DNA of 37,373 nucleotides from Magnetospirillum sp. WYHS-4 (GCA_039908345.1 JAMOBD010000047.1:1-37373), one strand, 5' to 3'; positions 18,041-28,889 are shown, counted from the first letter of the stretch. Made by a program: numbers and translations. Notes: generated by a model not told the origin, from the sequence alone.

Positions 18041-18049
18041 TGCTAGACT
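18041..18049 (+). promoter_or_regulatory. Candidate extended -10 promoter for ppk2-ppk1
   Basis: TGCTAGACT combines the extended TGn element with a TAGACT -10 box in the 75-bp gap between the HIT gene and ppk2. The hexamer 17 bp upstream (TCGCAA) is a poor -35 box, as is tolerated in extended -10 promoters. Confidence 0.3.
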
Positions 18050-18087
18050 GAAGACCGGATGGGAGTTCAACACGGCAAGGGGGAACC

Positions 18088-18954
18088 ATGGGAAAGGACA
18101 AGAAGAAGGGCAAGAAGGCGAAGCGCCGCCCAGAATCCGGAGACGCGCAGGTCGATGCCGCCCAGGGGCCGCGCAAGATATCGACCAAGGAATACGAAAA
18201 GGAACTTGCCAAGCTCTATGTGGAGCTGATCAAGCTCCAGGAGTGGATTCGCGTGAAGGGGCTCCGGGTGGTCGTCGTCTTCGAGGGCCGCGACGCCGCC
18301 GGCAAGGGTGGCACCATCAAGCGCATCACCGAACCCCTCAACCCCCGCATGTGCCGGGTCGTGGCGCTGGGTACGCCCACCGAGCGCGAGAAGACCCAGT
18401 GGTACTTCCAACGCTACGTCCCCAACCTGCCGGCCGCCGGCGAGATGGTGCTGTTCGACCGCAGTTGGTACAACCGGGCCGGTGTCGAGCGGGTCATGGG
18501 CTTCTGCACGGACAAGCAGTACCAGGAGTACCTGCGCTCCTGCCCAGAGTTCGAGCGCATGCTGGTGCGCGACGGCATCATCCTGATCAAGTACTGGTTC
18601 TCGGTCCGTGACGAGGAGCAGGAACGCCGCTTCCAGGCCCGCGCCATGGACCCGCTCAAGCACTGGAAGCTGAGCCCCATGGACCTGAAGTCCCGCGAAA
18701 TGTGGATCGAATACTCCCGCGCCAAGGACGAGATGTTCGCCTTCACGGACATCAAGCAGGCTCCCTGGTACGTGGTCAATTCCGACGACAAGAAGCGGGC
18801 CCGCCTCAACTGCATCAGCCACTTGCTGAGCATGATTCCTTACGAGGACCTGACCCCCGGACCGATCAAGCTGCCGCCCCGGCGCCCCAATCGGCGCACC
18901 GGTTACGAACGGCCGCCGCTCTCCCATCAGAACTTCGTCCCCGAACTCTATTGA
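18088..18954 (+). CDS. ppk2: Polyphosphate kinase 2 (PPK2 family)
   Basis: 288-residue P-loop kinase using polyphosphate to phosphorylate nucleoside diphosphates (usually GDP or ADP), or the reverse. Walker A is GRDAAGKGG (67-75, K73), Walker B is DRSWYNRAGVE (from D124), and the lid region RRFQAR follows. The size and ISTKEYEKELAKLYVELIKLQEWI start fit single-domain PPK2 class I enzymes. The first 20 residues (MGKDKKKGKKAKRRPESGDA) are a lysine-rich tail. It lies 29 bp upstream of ppk1, so synthesis and use of polyphosphate are probably co-expressed. Class I is a good guess; nucleotide preference cannot be read off. Confidence 0.95.
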   Translation: MGKDKKKGKKAKRRPESGDAQVDAAQGPRKISTKEYEKELAKLYVELIKLQEWIRVKGLRVVVVFEGRDAAGKGGTIKRITEPLNPRMCRVVALGTPTEREKTQWYFQRYVPNLPAAGEMVLFDRSWYNRAGVERVMGFCTDKQYQEYLRSCPEFERMLVRDGIILIKYWFSVRDEEQERRFQARAMDPLKHWKLSPMDLKSREMWIEYSRAKDEMFAFTDIKQAPWYVVNSDDKKRARLNCISHLLSMIPYEDLTPGPIKLPPRRPNRRTGYERPPLSHQNFVPELY

Positions 18955-18983
18955 ACGCCGCGTAAAGCCAGGAGAAAAATACG

Positions 18984-21215
<2,232 letters not shown>

Positions 21216-21291
21216 GTCCGGCGATCCCTGCCTCGATAAAGCCGGAATTGGGGGCTATCCCAAGTCTGGTCCGCTGGATGTTGTGTCTCTC

Positions 21292-21322
21292 TTGCAATTG
21301 TTCCAGGTTTCACGAATATGAT
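21292..21322 (+). promoter_or_regulatory. Weak candidate promoter of the Nudix gene
   Basis: TTGCAA (21292-21297) and TATGAT (21317-21322) with a long 19-bp spacer, in a 136-bp gap that is less GC-rich than its surroundings. The good -10 hexamer makes it plausible; the spacing is against it. Confidence 0.3.
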
Positions 21323-21351
21323 GACGACGTAGCATCGGAGTCGCCCGACGG

Positions 21352-21813
21352 ATGGCCCAGCATTTCTCCCGTCCCCTGCCTCGCCTGCCGGCTCCGGTCC
21401 GCCAGTCCGCTGTGGTGGCTTATCGCCTTGATGAGCATGGGGCGATCGAGGTGCTGCTGGTGTCGTCGCGGTCCACCGGCCGCTGGGTGGTGCCCAAGGG
21501 CGACGTGAAACCTACCCTGAGCGCCGCCAAGTCGGCCGCCAAGGAGGCCTTCGAGGAAGCCGGAATCGGCGGCAAGGTGCGCAAGAAGGCGTTGGGCAGC
21601 TACCGTTACTTCAAGGCCGACGATGCCCGTGGCCGGCCCCACGACGTCGAGGTCTTCGCCATGGAGGTGAAAACCGTCAAGGCGCGTTGGCCGGAACGCA
21701 AGGAGCGGGTGCGCGAATGGCTCCCCGTCGAAACAGCCGCCCGCCTGGTCTGCGAACGGGAGCTCCGCCAACTCATCCTCGAACTGCCGCAGAAGATCGA
21801 GAAGGTGGAATAA
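21352..21813 (+). CDS. Nudix hydrolase, diphosphoinositol-polyphosphate phosphohydrolase-like
   Basis: 153 residues. The Nudix box is at 50-72: GDVKPTLSAAKSAAKEAFEE followed by AGI, with KEAFEEAG as the metal-binding core. The first half lacks the usual glutamate and is stretched as in DIPP/DDP1-type enzymes (RWVVPKGDVK). DIPP enzymes cleave diphosphoinositol phosphates, Ap6A and also polyphosphate ends, so a role beside ppk2-ppk1 is attractive, but this is inference. The ATG at 21352 is preceded by no strong ribosome site. It converges on the DUF6898-like gene 48 bp downstream. Confidence 0.88.
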   Translation: MAQHFSRPLPRLPAPVRQSAVVAYRLDEHGAIEVLLVSSRSTGRWVVPKGDVKPTLSAAKSAAKEAFEEAGIGGKVRKKALGSYRYFKADDARGRPHDVEVFAMEVKTVKARWPERKERVREWLPVETAARLVCERELRQLILELPQKIEKVE

Positions 21814-21861
21814 AGTCGAATACGGAAACGCCGGTGGGGACGAAATGCCGCCGGGCCGCCA

Positions 21862-22065
21862 TCAGGAACCCCCGCCCCGTTTTTTCGCGATCACGTAGGC
21901 AAGCTTCTGCCGCGCCAGGCGCTTCAACATTTCCTGGGAATGGCCGGGGGAACCGACCATGATGACCTCGGTGTTGCTGATCGGATCGACGGCGACCACC
22001 CGAACCACGTTGCCCACCCGCGAGAACTCGTAGAGCACTTCCCGAAGCTCGACCTTTTCGGCCAT
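21862..22065 (-). CDS. Small DUF6898-like protein
   Basis: 67 residues, no signal peptide or membrane segment. The pattern VLYEFSRVGNVVRVVAVDPI...TEVIMVGSPG suggests a short beta-rich domain followed by a basic helix (EMLKRLARQKLAYVIAKKRG). It looks like the DUF6898 family that I associate with Rhodospirillales; the function is unknown. It begins 7 bp after the stop of the HIBCH-like gene on the same strand and is likely the third gene of that operon. Confidence 0.7.
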   Translation of the reverse strand: MAEKVELREVLYEFSRVGNVVRVVAVDPISNTEVIMVGSPGHSQEMLKRLARQKLAYVIAKKRGGGS

Positions 22066-22072
22066 TCCATCC

Positions 22073-23095
22073 TCACTCGAAGGTCAAGTCACCGAGGCCC
22101 AGGGGCCGGAAACAGGCCTCGACCGCCGCCGGGTCTACCATCCGTTCCCAGTGCGGGTTGCGGTCCTTGTCGACCACGGCGGCGCGAATGCCCTCGAACA
22201 GTTCGTCCCGTTCCAGGAAGCGGCGGCAGAGCCGGTATTCCATCGTCAGGCACTCCTCGACCGAGGCCATCGCCGCCCCGACACGCAGGGCCTTCAGGGC
22301 CACCGCCAGGCTGAAAGGAGAGCGGCCGGCCAGGGTCTTCGCCACCCCATGGCCCCACTCTCCTTCCTTGTCCAGAGCCGCCAGGATATCGGCCACCGAC
22401 TGGCCGGCGAAGGCGCGGTCGATGGCCCCTTGATGATCGGCCAGCCAAGACGGACCGGGATCGGCGGCGAAGTCTCCAATCGCGTCCACCGGCGCGCCGG
22501 CCCGCAATGCCGCCACCAACTCGGGCAGGCGGGCCGAAGGCAGGAAGGCGTCGGCCAGGCCGGCATGGAGGGCATCGGCAGCCCCGATCATCGCCCCGCT
22601 CAGGCTCAGGTAGGCACCGATCTCCCCCGGACAGCGGGGGAGGAACCAGGACGCGCCGATGTCGGGGAAGAAGCCGATGCCGGTCTCGGGCATGGCGAGG
22701 CGGGTGCGTTCGGTGACCACCCGGTGCGAGCCATGGACCGAAATGCCGCAGCCGCCCCCCATGACGATGCCGTCCATCAGTGCCACGTAGGGCTTGGCAT
22801 AGCGATGCACCCGCCGGTTCAGGCGATATTCCAGGCGGAAGATTTCGGCCATGAAATCCAGGTCGCCGCTGGCGCGGGCGTCCCAGAGAACGCGGATGTC
22901 GCCCCCGGCGCAGAAGGCCCGCTCGCCGGCCCCCTCCACCACCACCATGCGAACCTCCGGGTCTGCTTCCCAGTCCCGGAAGGCCTCGGCCAAACCGCGG
23001 TACATGGCCATGCTGAGCGCGTTAAGAGCCTGTGGCCGGTCGAGCACCGCCCGGCCGACCCCGTCCCGCAGTTCCAGGACCAGTTCCCCGGTCAC
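22073..23095 (-). CDS. 3-hydroxyisobutyryl-CoA hydrolase / enoyl-CoA hydratase family protein
   Basis: 340-residue crotonase-fold enzyme. FCAGGDI (61-67) and GGGCGISVHG (113-122) form the oxyanion hole, and AMPETGIGFFPD (134-145) carries the acidic residues typical of 3-hydroxyisobutyryl-CoA hydrolases of valine breakdown. Family resemblance is stronger to HIBCH (ECH_2) than to enoyl-CoA hydratases because of the long C-terminal part and the GSHRVVTERT motif. Expected reaction: hydrolysis of (S)-3-hydroxyisobutyryl-CoA. The start is GTG at 23095, overlapping the stop of the upstream hydrolase gene (GTGA); a downstream ATG would remove the first strand. Confidence 0.88.
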   Translation of the reverse strand: MTGELVLELRDGVGRAVLDRPQALNALSMAMYRGLAEAFRDWEADPEVRMVVVEGAGERAFCAGGDIRVLWDARASGDLDFMAEIFRLEYRLNRRVHRYAKPYVALMDGIVMGGGCGISVHGSHRVVTERTRLAMPETGIGFFPDIGASWFLPRCPGEIGAYLSLSGAMIGAADALHAGLADAFLPSARLPELVAALRAGAPVDAIGDFAADPGPSWLADHQGAIDRAFAGQSVADILAALDKEGEWGHGVAKTLAGRSPFSLAVALKALRVGAAMASVEECLTMEYRLCRRFLERDELFEGIRAAVVDKDRNPHWERMVDPAAVEACFRPLGLGDLTFE

Positions 23096-23973
23096 TTCTT
23101 CAGGAAGGCGGCGATGGCGTCCACCGCCTCCTCGGCGAAGATGTCGTTGAAGAAGTGGTCGGCCCCCTCGACGACTGCGAGCCGATCCCTGGCCTCGGGC
23201 ATCGCCTTCAGGCGCGGCAGCAGGTCCGGCAGGATCTGGTCCTGGGATGCCGCCACCACCAGGAACGGCAGCTTGAGCGTCGCCAGCAGGCCGGGCGTAT
23301 CGCGCCGGGTCTCGGCCGGGTCGTAATAGGAGACCAGGGTATCCGCCGCCACACGGGCTTTGTCGCAATGCAGGAAGCGCAGGTCCTTGAACAAGGTCTC
23401 CGGCCGCCCCGCCGCCACGGCCCCCTTGGCGCGCTTGAGGGATTCGACGATCATCATCTTCTGGCGGGCGTCCAAGGGCTTCACTGCACTTTCCCAGGTC
23501 CAGGTCATGGGGCCGACCAGGACCAGGCGCTTGAGCAGGGCATGCCCCTTCTCGGCGGCGAACCACGCGGCCTGGTCGCCGCCTCGCGAAAATCCCAACA
23601 GGGCCACGTCCTTGACGCCCTGCTTGCCCAGCCAGTCCATCCAGGCCCCCAGTTCGTCCAGGGCGTCGGTATGGCGATGGCGATGTTCGGCGGCGCAGTC
23701 GAAGGCCCCCTGGCGGCGGTCGATGCCCAGCGAGAGGTTGGGCGCCAGGGTACTGAAACCTTTGGCCGCCAGAAGCTTCTGGAGGTCGGCGACGGTCTTC
23801 ATGCGGTTGTGGGACAGCGAGCCGTGCAGGATCAGCACCACCCGCTCCTTGCCGCCGGAGAATTGGACATCAGCCAGGAGGTTGAGATTCTTGTAGGGAA
23901 GGACGGCCTCTTCCGCGGACGCCGGAAGCACGGCCGCCAGGACCAGCAGGACGGTGGCGAGAATGCGTTTCAT
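23092..23973 (-). CDS. Secreted or lipid-facing alpha/beta hydrolase
   Basis: 293 residues. A Sec signal peptide is clear (KRILATVLLVLAAVLPASA, cleavage after A20), so the enzyme should be periplasmic. The alpha/beta-hydrolase core shows the oxyanion HG (H50-G51), nucleophile elbow GFSRGG (S129), an acid in AASQDQILPD and the last histidine in GADHFFND. It resembles DUF3530/dienelactone-hydrolase-like proteins; the substrate is unknown. First gene of an operon with the HIBCH-like and DUF6898-like genes, an unusual mix of a periplasmic and two cytoplasmic proteins. Confidence 0.85.
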   Translation of the reverse strand: MKRILATVLLVLAAVLPASAEEAVLPYKNLNLLADVQFSGGKERVVLILHGSLSHNRMKTVADLQKLLAAKGFSTLAPNLSLGIDRRQGAFDCAAEHRHRHTDALDELGAWMDWLGKQGVKDVALLGFSRGGDQAAWFAAEKGHALLKRLVLVGPMTWTWESAVKPLDARQKMMIVESLKRAKGAVAAGRPETLFKDLRFLHCDKARVAADTLVSYYDPAETRRDTPGLLATLKLPFLVVAASQDQILPDLLPRLKAMPEARDRLAVVEGADHFFNDIFAEEAVDAIAAFLKK

Positions 23974-24027
23974 ACCCCCGATCTTACGGCGCTTGGGCGG
24001 GAGTTGGAAGCCGGCTGATGCCTCGCG

Positions 24028-24414
24028 TCAAATCCGGGCGCGCTGTGCGATGGCGAGACGCTGCCTGACCTGTTCGTAGATCCTGACCTCACCGGGCATG
24101 GCCAACGTCACCGCAAGTCCGAAGGGAATTGGTTCGTCGATGGGTGTTCCCTGGTCCGGTTCGCGTTGAATCCTCAATTCGAGCCACATCCCGTCGACAA
24201 CATTGGGCGCTCTGTCCCCCTCCCAGCGCCGAGTGAAAACAGTTCCCGTATTCGACTGGTTCATATCCGGCTGACTTCCCGCCGCCTCGACCTGTAACAG
24301 CTTCAGTTTCGCTTCCTCTGGTTTCAGGAGCTTCAAACGGACGGCTCGATAACTCTTGCGCCCTGGAGAGACGGGAGTGAACCAGGCAAGGGTCGCGGCG
24401 AGGGAATGCCTGGG
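24028..24414 (-). pseudogene. C-terminal remnant of a subtilisin-like S8 peptidase
   Basis: The open frame ends in RHSLAATLAWFTPVSPGRK, QPDMNQSNTGTVFTRRWEG, PDQGTPIDEPIPFGLAVTL and RIYEQVRQRLAIA. From memory this is the C-terminal domain of large bacterial S8 peptidases that are often encoded beside an AAA ATPase. The catalytic D, H and S parts are absent. The open frame extends to 24564, but its first 50 residues overlap the start of metY and do not look like this family, so the gene was truncated near 24410. No start codon or ribosome site suits the remnant, so it is probably untranslated. Confidence 0.6.
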
Positions 24415-24460
24415 CCGCAGGAAGGAACCCGCCTTGACGACCCGCCCGCCCGCGTGGTCA

Positions 24461-24508
24461 TCTCGCAAGAGGGCCGCCGGTGGGGAAATTGGCGGCCGCC
24501 AACGGGAG
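24461..24508 (+). promoter_or_regulatory. Possible structured leader upstream of metY
   Basis: TCTC-GCAA-GAGG forms a small hairpin with a GNRA loop (24461-24472). GGCCGCC (24472-24478) pairs with GGCGGCC (24491-24497) across the loop GGTGGGGAAATT, ending just before the GGGAGG ribosome site. The palindrome GGCGGCCGCC allows alternative pairing. It does not match the SAM-II consensus as I know it. Regulation by a riboswitch-like element is speculation. Confidence 0.3.
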
Positions 24509-24520
24509 GCTCGAAGCGTC

Positions 24521-25813
24521 ATGTCCACCAAGTCCAAGCATCCGGAGACCATCGTCCTGCACACCGGCTACCGGTCCGATCCGGCGACCAACGCGGTGGC
24601 GGTGCCCATCTACCAGACCACCTCGTACCAGTTCCGCGACACCGCGCATGCCGAAAACCTGTTCGCCCTGAAGGAACTGGGCAACATCTACAGCCGCATC
24701 ATGAATCCCACCTGCGACGTGCTGGAACAGCGCGTGGCGGCGCTGGAGGGCGGCGTGGCGGCGCTGGCGGTCGCCTCGGGGCAGGCGGCCACCACCTTCT
24801 GCATCCTCAACCTGTGCAAGGCGGGCGACAACTTCGTCAGTTCCACCGATCTTTACGGCGGCACCTGGAACCTGTTCGCCAACACCCTGTCGGCCATGGG
24901 GGTCGAGGTCCGCTTCGCCGATCCGGCCGATCCGGAATCCTTCCGCAAGGCGACCGACGAACGCACCCGCTGCTATTACGCCGAAACCCTGCCCAATCCC
25001 AAGCTGAACGTCTTCCCGATCAAGGAAGTGGCCGACATCGGCAAGGAACTGGGCGTGCCGCTGATCATGGACAACACGGCGGCCCCGGTGATCTGCAAGC
25101 CGCTGGAACACGGCGCGGCGGTGGTCATGTATTCGACCACCAAGTACCTGGGCGGCCACGGCACCTCCATCGGCGGCGTGGTTGTCGACGGCGGCAATTT
25201 CGACTGGGAAAAGCACCGCACCCGCTTCCCTACCCTGAACGAACCCGATCCCAGCTACCACGGCGCGGTCTGGATCGATGCGGTGAAGCCCCTGGGTCCC
25301 ATCGCCTTCGTGCTGCGCATGCGGGTCACCCTGCTGCGCGACGTCGGCGCGGCCATGAGCCCCTTCAACGCCTTCCAGTTCATCCAGGGCCTGGAAACCC
25401 TGCCCTTGCGCATGGGTGCCCATTGCGCCAACGCGGCCAAGGTCGCCGAGTTCCTGGGCGCCCACCCCAAGGTCGCCAAGGTCATCTATCCGGGCGCGCA
25501 ATCGGGAGAAACGCGCCGACGCGCCGATGCCTATCTTAAGGGAGGCCTGGGAGCGCTGGTCGGGTTCGAACTGAAGGGCGGCCTCGAATCGGGACGGAAG
25601 TTCATCGACGCCCTGCAGATGTTCTACCACGTGGCCAACATCGGCGACGCCCGTTCGCTGGCCATCCATCCGGCCACCACCACCCACTCGCAGCTCTCGC
25701 CGCAGGAGCAGGTCGCCTCGGGCGTGTCCGAGGGCTACGTGCGCCTGTCGGTGGGCATCGAACACATCGACGACATCCTGGCCGACCTGGGCCAGGCCCT
25801 CGACAAGGCATAG
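24521..25813 (+). CDS. metY: O-acetylhomoserine aminocarboxypropyltransferase (sulfhydrylase)
   Basis: 430-residue Cys/Met-metabolism PLP enzyme, fold type I. The PLP lysine is K208 in YSTTKYLGGHG, preceded by the cofactor-site acid in LIMDNTAAP. SRIMNPTCDVLEQRVAALEGG and the insertion typical of O-acetylhomoserine sulfhydrylases (VWIDAVKPLGPIAFVLRMR, residues about 250-270) favour MetY over cystathionine gamma-synthase, which is about 390 residues long. It converts O-acetylhomoserine + sulfide to homocysteine. The ATG at 24521 is preceded by GGGAGG at 11 bases. hemB follows 12 bp after the stop, on the same strand. Confidence 0.93.
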   Translation: MSTKSKHPETIVLHTGYRSDPATNAVAVPIYQTTSYQFRDTAHAENLFALKELGNIYSRIMNPTCDVLEQRVAALEGGVAALAVASGQAATTFCILNLCKAGDNFVSSTDLYGGTWNLFANTLSAMGVEVRFADPADPESFRKATDERTRCYYAETLPNPKLNVFPIKEVADIGKELGVPLIMDNTAAPVICKPLEHGAAVVMYSTTKYLGGHGTSIGGVVVDGGNFDWEKHRTRFPTLNEPDPSYHGAVWIDAVKPLGPIAFVLRMRVTLLRDVGAAMSPFNAFQFIQGLETLPLRMGAHCANAAKVAEFLGAHPKVAKVIYPGAQSGETRRRADAYLKGGLGALVGFELKGGLESGRKFIDALQMFYHVANIGDARSLAIHPATTTHSQLSPQEQVASGVSEGYVRLSVGIEHIDDILADLGQALDKA

Positions 25814-26838
<1,025 letters not shown>

Positions 26839-26839
<1 letters not shown>

Positions 26840-27071
26840 TACCGGCCAACACTCGATCCGACCTCGTTGACCGGTATCGAGCGGCCATTGAGGCCGCGGC
26901 CAAGCGCGCGGATGCGCGCGCCCGGCGAGGGCAAAGATGAAGATACCAACCGGTCAATTCATTGGCCGGTTGGTATGATCCGGAATATGGAAGGGGCGCG
27001 ACCCGCGGGCCGCGCCCCTTCCCTTATTCTTGGCCCCCCGCCAACGAGTCGGTTCGGGTGTTGGCCGGTAT
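26839..27071. repeat. Cluster of five related short repeats (core ATACCGGYCAAC) between hemB and pfp
   Basis: Copies: ATACCGGCCAACAC (26839-26852), GTTGACCGGTAT (26866-26877, reverse), ATACCAACCGG (26943-26953), CCGGTTGGTAT (26966-26976, reverse) and GTGTTGGCCGGTAT (27058-27071, reverse). The first and second form a 12-bp stem with one mismatch, the third and fourth a perfect 11-bp stem; the first and fifth are a perfect 14-bp inverted repeat spanning both gene ends. Two further hairpins lie between: GCGGCC/GGCCGC (26881-26897) and GCGCGC/GCGCGC (26904-26919). The layout resembles REP/BIME-type elements. Confidence 0.6.
26989..27030. terminator. Bidirectional terminator between convergent hemB and pfp
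   Basis: GGAAGGGGCGCG (26989-27000) pairs perfectly with CGCGCCCCTTCC (27011-27022) across a 10-base loop that itself contains CCGCGG. CTTATTCTT follows on the plus strand; on the minus strand the tail is CATATTCC. It can stop transcription from both hemB and pfp. Confidence 0.75.
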
Positions 27072-28288
27072 TACTTCTTCAGGATCTTGCCGACGGTGTT
27101 GGCGCGGTCGAAGCGCGACACTTCGCCGAAGCCGGAGCCGATCAGCGGCTTGACGTAGCGCATGAACTGGCCAGTCACGTCGTTGGCGTCGGCGTTGATG
27201 AAGTCGTCCGCCATCACCTTGGTCTTGCCGGCCACTTCCGCCAGCGCGGTGAGCTTGTACTCGATGGCGTACTTGCCGACCCGGTGGATGGTGACGGTGC
27301 CCACCTTGTGGCCCTGCCTGGCGTACTTGACGGCCTTTTCGCCGACCTCGCGCGCCTCGCGGGCGTCGGTGTCGGAGACGCAGCCCAGGAAGGACCGCTG
27401 CAGGTAGCCGAAGGTATCGCCGCGCACGCGCTTGATCTTGCACTTTTCCTTGACCTGGTCGCAGAGCAGGTCGGCCAGCGCCCCGGTGCCGGACAGCTGC
27501 ACGTTGCCGTGGGCGTCCTTTTCCACTTCCTTGGCCAGCTTGGTGACGATGGGCGTGCCCTCGGCGTCGTGGATGCCTTCGGACGCGGCGATGACGCAGC
27601 GGCCCAGCTTGTCGTAGACCCGCTTCACGTCGGCGGTGAACTTGTCCATGTCGAAGGTGCGCTCGGGCACGTAGATCAGATGCGGGCCGCTGGAGTCGTA
27701 GGTGCGGGCGGCGGCGGCGGCGGCGGTCAGGAAGCCGGCGTGCCGGCCCATCACCACGCCGACGTAGACGCCCGGCAGGGCCGCGTTGTCCTGGTCGGCG
27801 CCGGCGAAGGCGGACGCCACGAAGCGGGCGGCGGAGCCGAATCCGGGAGTATGGTCGTTGACCGTCAGGTCGTTGTCGATGGTCTTGGGGATGTGGATGC
27901 AGCGCAGGTCGTAGTTGGCCTTGGCGGCTTCCTCGGACAGGATGCGCAGGGTATCGGAGGAATCGTTGCCGCCGATGTAGAAGAAGGTGCCGATCTGATG
28001 GGCCTGCAGGACCTTGAAGATGTCCTGGCAGTACTTGAGGTCGGGCTTGTCGCGGGTGGAGCCCAGGGCGGCGCAGGGAGTGGCGGCGACGGCCTCCAGG
28101 TTGGCGTCGGTCTCCTGGAACAGGTCCAGGAAGTCCTCGTTGACGATGCCGCGCACGCCGTGCAGCGCGCCGTAGACGTGGGTGACGCCGGCGATCTTGC
28201 GGGCTTCCTTGACGACGCCGACCACGGACTGGTTGATGACCGCGGTGGGGCCGCCGCCCTGGGCGACCAGTATCTTTCCCTGCAGCAT
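27071..28288 (-). CDS. pfp: Pyrophosphate-dependent 6-phosphofructokinase
   Basis: 405-residue group II phosphofructokinase. Two specificity positions indicate PPi rather than ATP: the phosphate-donor loop reads GGNDS (106-110), with aspartate at 109 where ATP enzymes have glycine, and the catalytic loop reads PKTIDND (134-140), with lysine at 135 where ATP enzymes have glycine. MGRHAGFL and YVPERTFD are sugar-phosphate-site motifs. It reversibly converts fructose 6-phosphate + PPi to fructose 1,6-bisphosphate + Pi. The ATG at 28288 is preceded by GGAGG at 5 bases. It is the only gene on its strand here and faces hemB across a terminator. Works logically with PPDK, which releases or uses PPi. 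Confidence 0.95.
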   Translation of the reverse strand: MLQGKILVAQGGGPTAVINQSVVGVVKEARKIAGVTHVYGALHGVRGIVNEDFLDLFQETDANLEAVAATPCAALGSTRDKPDLKYCQDIFKVLQAHQIGTFFYIGGNDSSDTLRILSEEAAKANYDLRCIHIPKTIDNDLTVNDHTPGFGSAARFVASAFAGADQDNAALPGVYVGVVMGRHAGFLTAAAAAARTYDSSGPHLIYVPERTFDMDKFTADVKRVYDKLGRCVIAASEGIHDAEGTPIVTKLAKEVEKDAHGNVQLSGTGALADLLCDQVKEKCKIKRVRGDTFGYLQRSFLGCVSDTDAREAREVGEKAVKYARQGHKVGTVTIHRVGKYAIEYKLTALAEVAGKTKVMADDFINADANDVTGQFMRYVKPLIGSGFGEVSRFDRANTVGKILKK

Positions 28289-28331
28289 GGATTCCTCCGG
28301 ACTAGACAGCTTGAAATGGGTTGCGACGAAA

Positions 28332-28359
28332 GCCCGCTTGAAAAGGCGGGCGGATTGTA
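28332..28359 (-). promoter_or_regulatory. Candidate -10 box and leader hairpin of pfp
   Basis: On the minus strand TACAAT (28359-28354) is a near-perfect -10 hexamer, without a recognisable -35 box. Directly behind it GCCCGC and GCGGGC (28351-28346 and 28337-28332) form a hairpin that would sit at the 5' end of the mRNA, 44 bp before the pfp ATG, possibly protecting it. Confidence 0.3.
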
Positions 28360-28432
28360 GACGACAAGCCCGGCCTGTGCTTGATCTTGGGCCCAAGGTC
28401 GGCTAGGAGAGGCGCCACAAGGCAGCCACGAC

Positions 28433-28508
28433 GTCCCCATCGTCTAGAGGCCTAGGACACCGCCCTTTCACGGCGGCGACGCGGGTTCGAATCCCGCTGG
28501 GGACGCCA
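28433..28508 (+). tRNA. tRNA-Glu (anticodon TTC)
   Basis: 76-nt cloverleaf: acceptor GTCCCCA/TGGGGAC, D arm region TCGTCTAGAGGCCTAGGA, anticodon stem CCGCC/GGCGG with loop CTTTCAC (anticodon TTC), T arm GCGGGTTCGAATCCCGC, then GCCA with encoded CCA. The foreign-looking STAND gene begins 381 bp downstream, so this tRNA gene could be the insertion target; no repeat of its 3' end is visible at the right junction. Confidence 0.97.
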
Positions 28509-28647
28509 ATCTTACCAGACAAACTGGCTCTACCGCTAAGACCAGGCCTTGGATATCCCAAGGTTCCGCGCGGTTTGGCGTGGGGTGAGTGCTGAAACGG
28601 GCCTGCCAGAAATGGTCCGAATTCTCTCTCTATAGCGGTTTATTCTC

Positions 28648-28685
28648 CAGACCTGTTGACACGCCATTCCGTATCAACAGGTCTG
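28648..28685. repeat. Perfect 12-bp inverted repeat upstream of the STAND gene
   Basis: CAGACCTGTTGA (28648-28659) and TCAACAGGTCTG (28674-28685) with a 14-base loop. A TTTTT run follows 10 bases after the right arm. It could be a terminator closing off upstream transcription, an operator, or an old recombination-associated sequence. It lies 205 bp before the STAND start. Confidence 0.55.
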
Positions 28686-28854
28686 CAAGTCATTGGTTTT
28701 TCAGCGATGCAAACAAAATATTCTGTCGTGTAGTTTGCGCGAGCGGGTGGGAGTGGATGGTCTCTGGCGGACAATTCAGGTTGATTGCGTGAAGTTGATG
28801 GACTGCCTATGAAACGATAAGCGCAACAACAACGTCCCGCAAAAGTTCAGAGGC

Positions 28855-28883
28855 GCGACATCTGGCCAGGTGCCTGATATACC
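28855..28883 (+). promoter_or_regulatory. Candidate promoter of the STAND gene
   Basis: GCGACA (28855-28860) and TATACC (28878-28883) are separated by 17 bp; the predicted transcription start falls on the ATG at 28890. No Shine-Dalgarno sequence precedes the start, so initiation on a leaderless message is possible. Confidence 0.3.
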
Positions 28884-28889
28884 ATTTCC

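Larger units (their letters stand above)
28509..28889 (+). other. AT-richer spacer between tRNA-Glu and the STAND gene
   Basis: No convincing gene. It contains CCTTGG-ATATC-CCAAGG (28547-28563), a possible weak tRNA terminator; a perfect 12-bp inverted repeat at 28648-28685; and a promoter-like pair at the right end. Base composition is clearly lower in GC than the chromosome to the left, like the gene that follows, so I place it inside the inserted segment. A 67-codon open frame (28589-28792) has no ribosome site and is crossed by the inverted repeat; I do not call it. Confidence 0.6.

Noticed and set aside
24440-24520. SAM-II riboswitch before metY
   Set aside because: The conserved stem-loop and pseudoknot sequence of SAM-II, as I know it, is not present; only generic GC-rich hairpins are seen.
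24415-24564. N-terminal extension of the S8 remnant up to an ATG at 24564
   Set aside because: It overlaps the metY leader and start codon and its sequence does not resemble the S8 family.
26867-28360. Open frame of 497 codons on the plus strand opposite pfp
   Set aside because: Low-complexity Gly/Val/Asp/Ala composition and full overlap with the clear pfp gene; it is a shadow frame.
28589-28792. 67-codon open frame upstream of the STAND gene
   Set aside because: No ribosome site, no recognisable domain, and the 12-bp inverted repeat runs through it.
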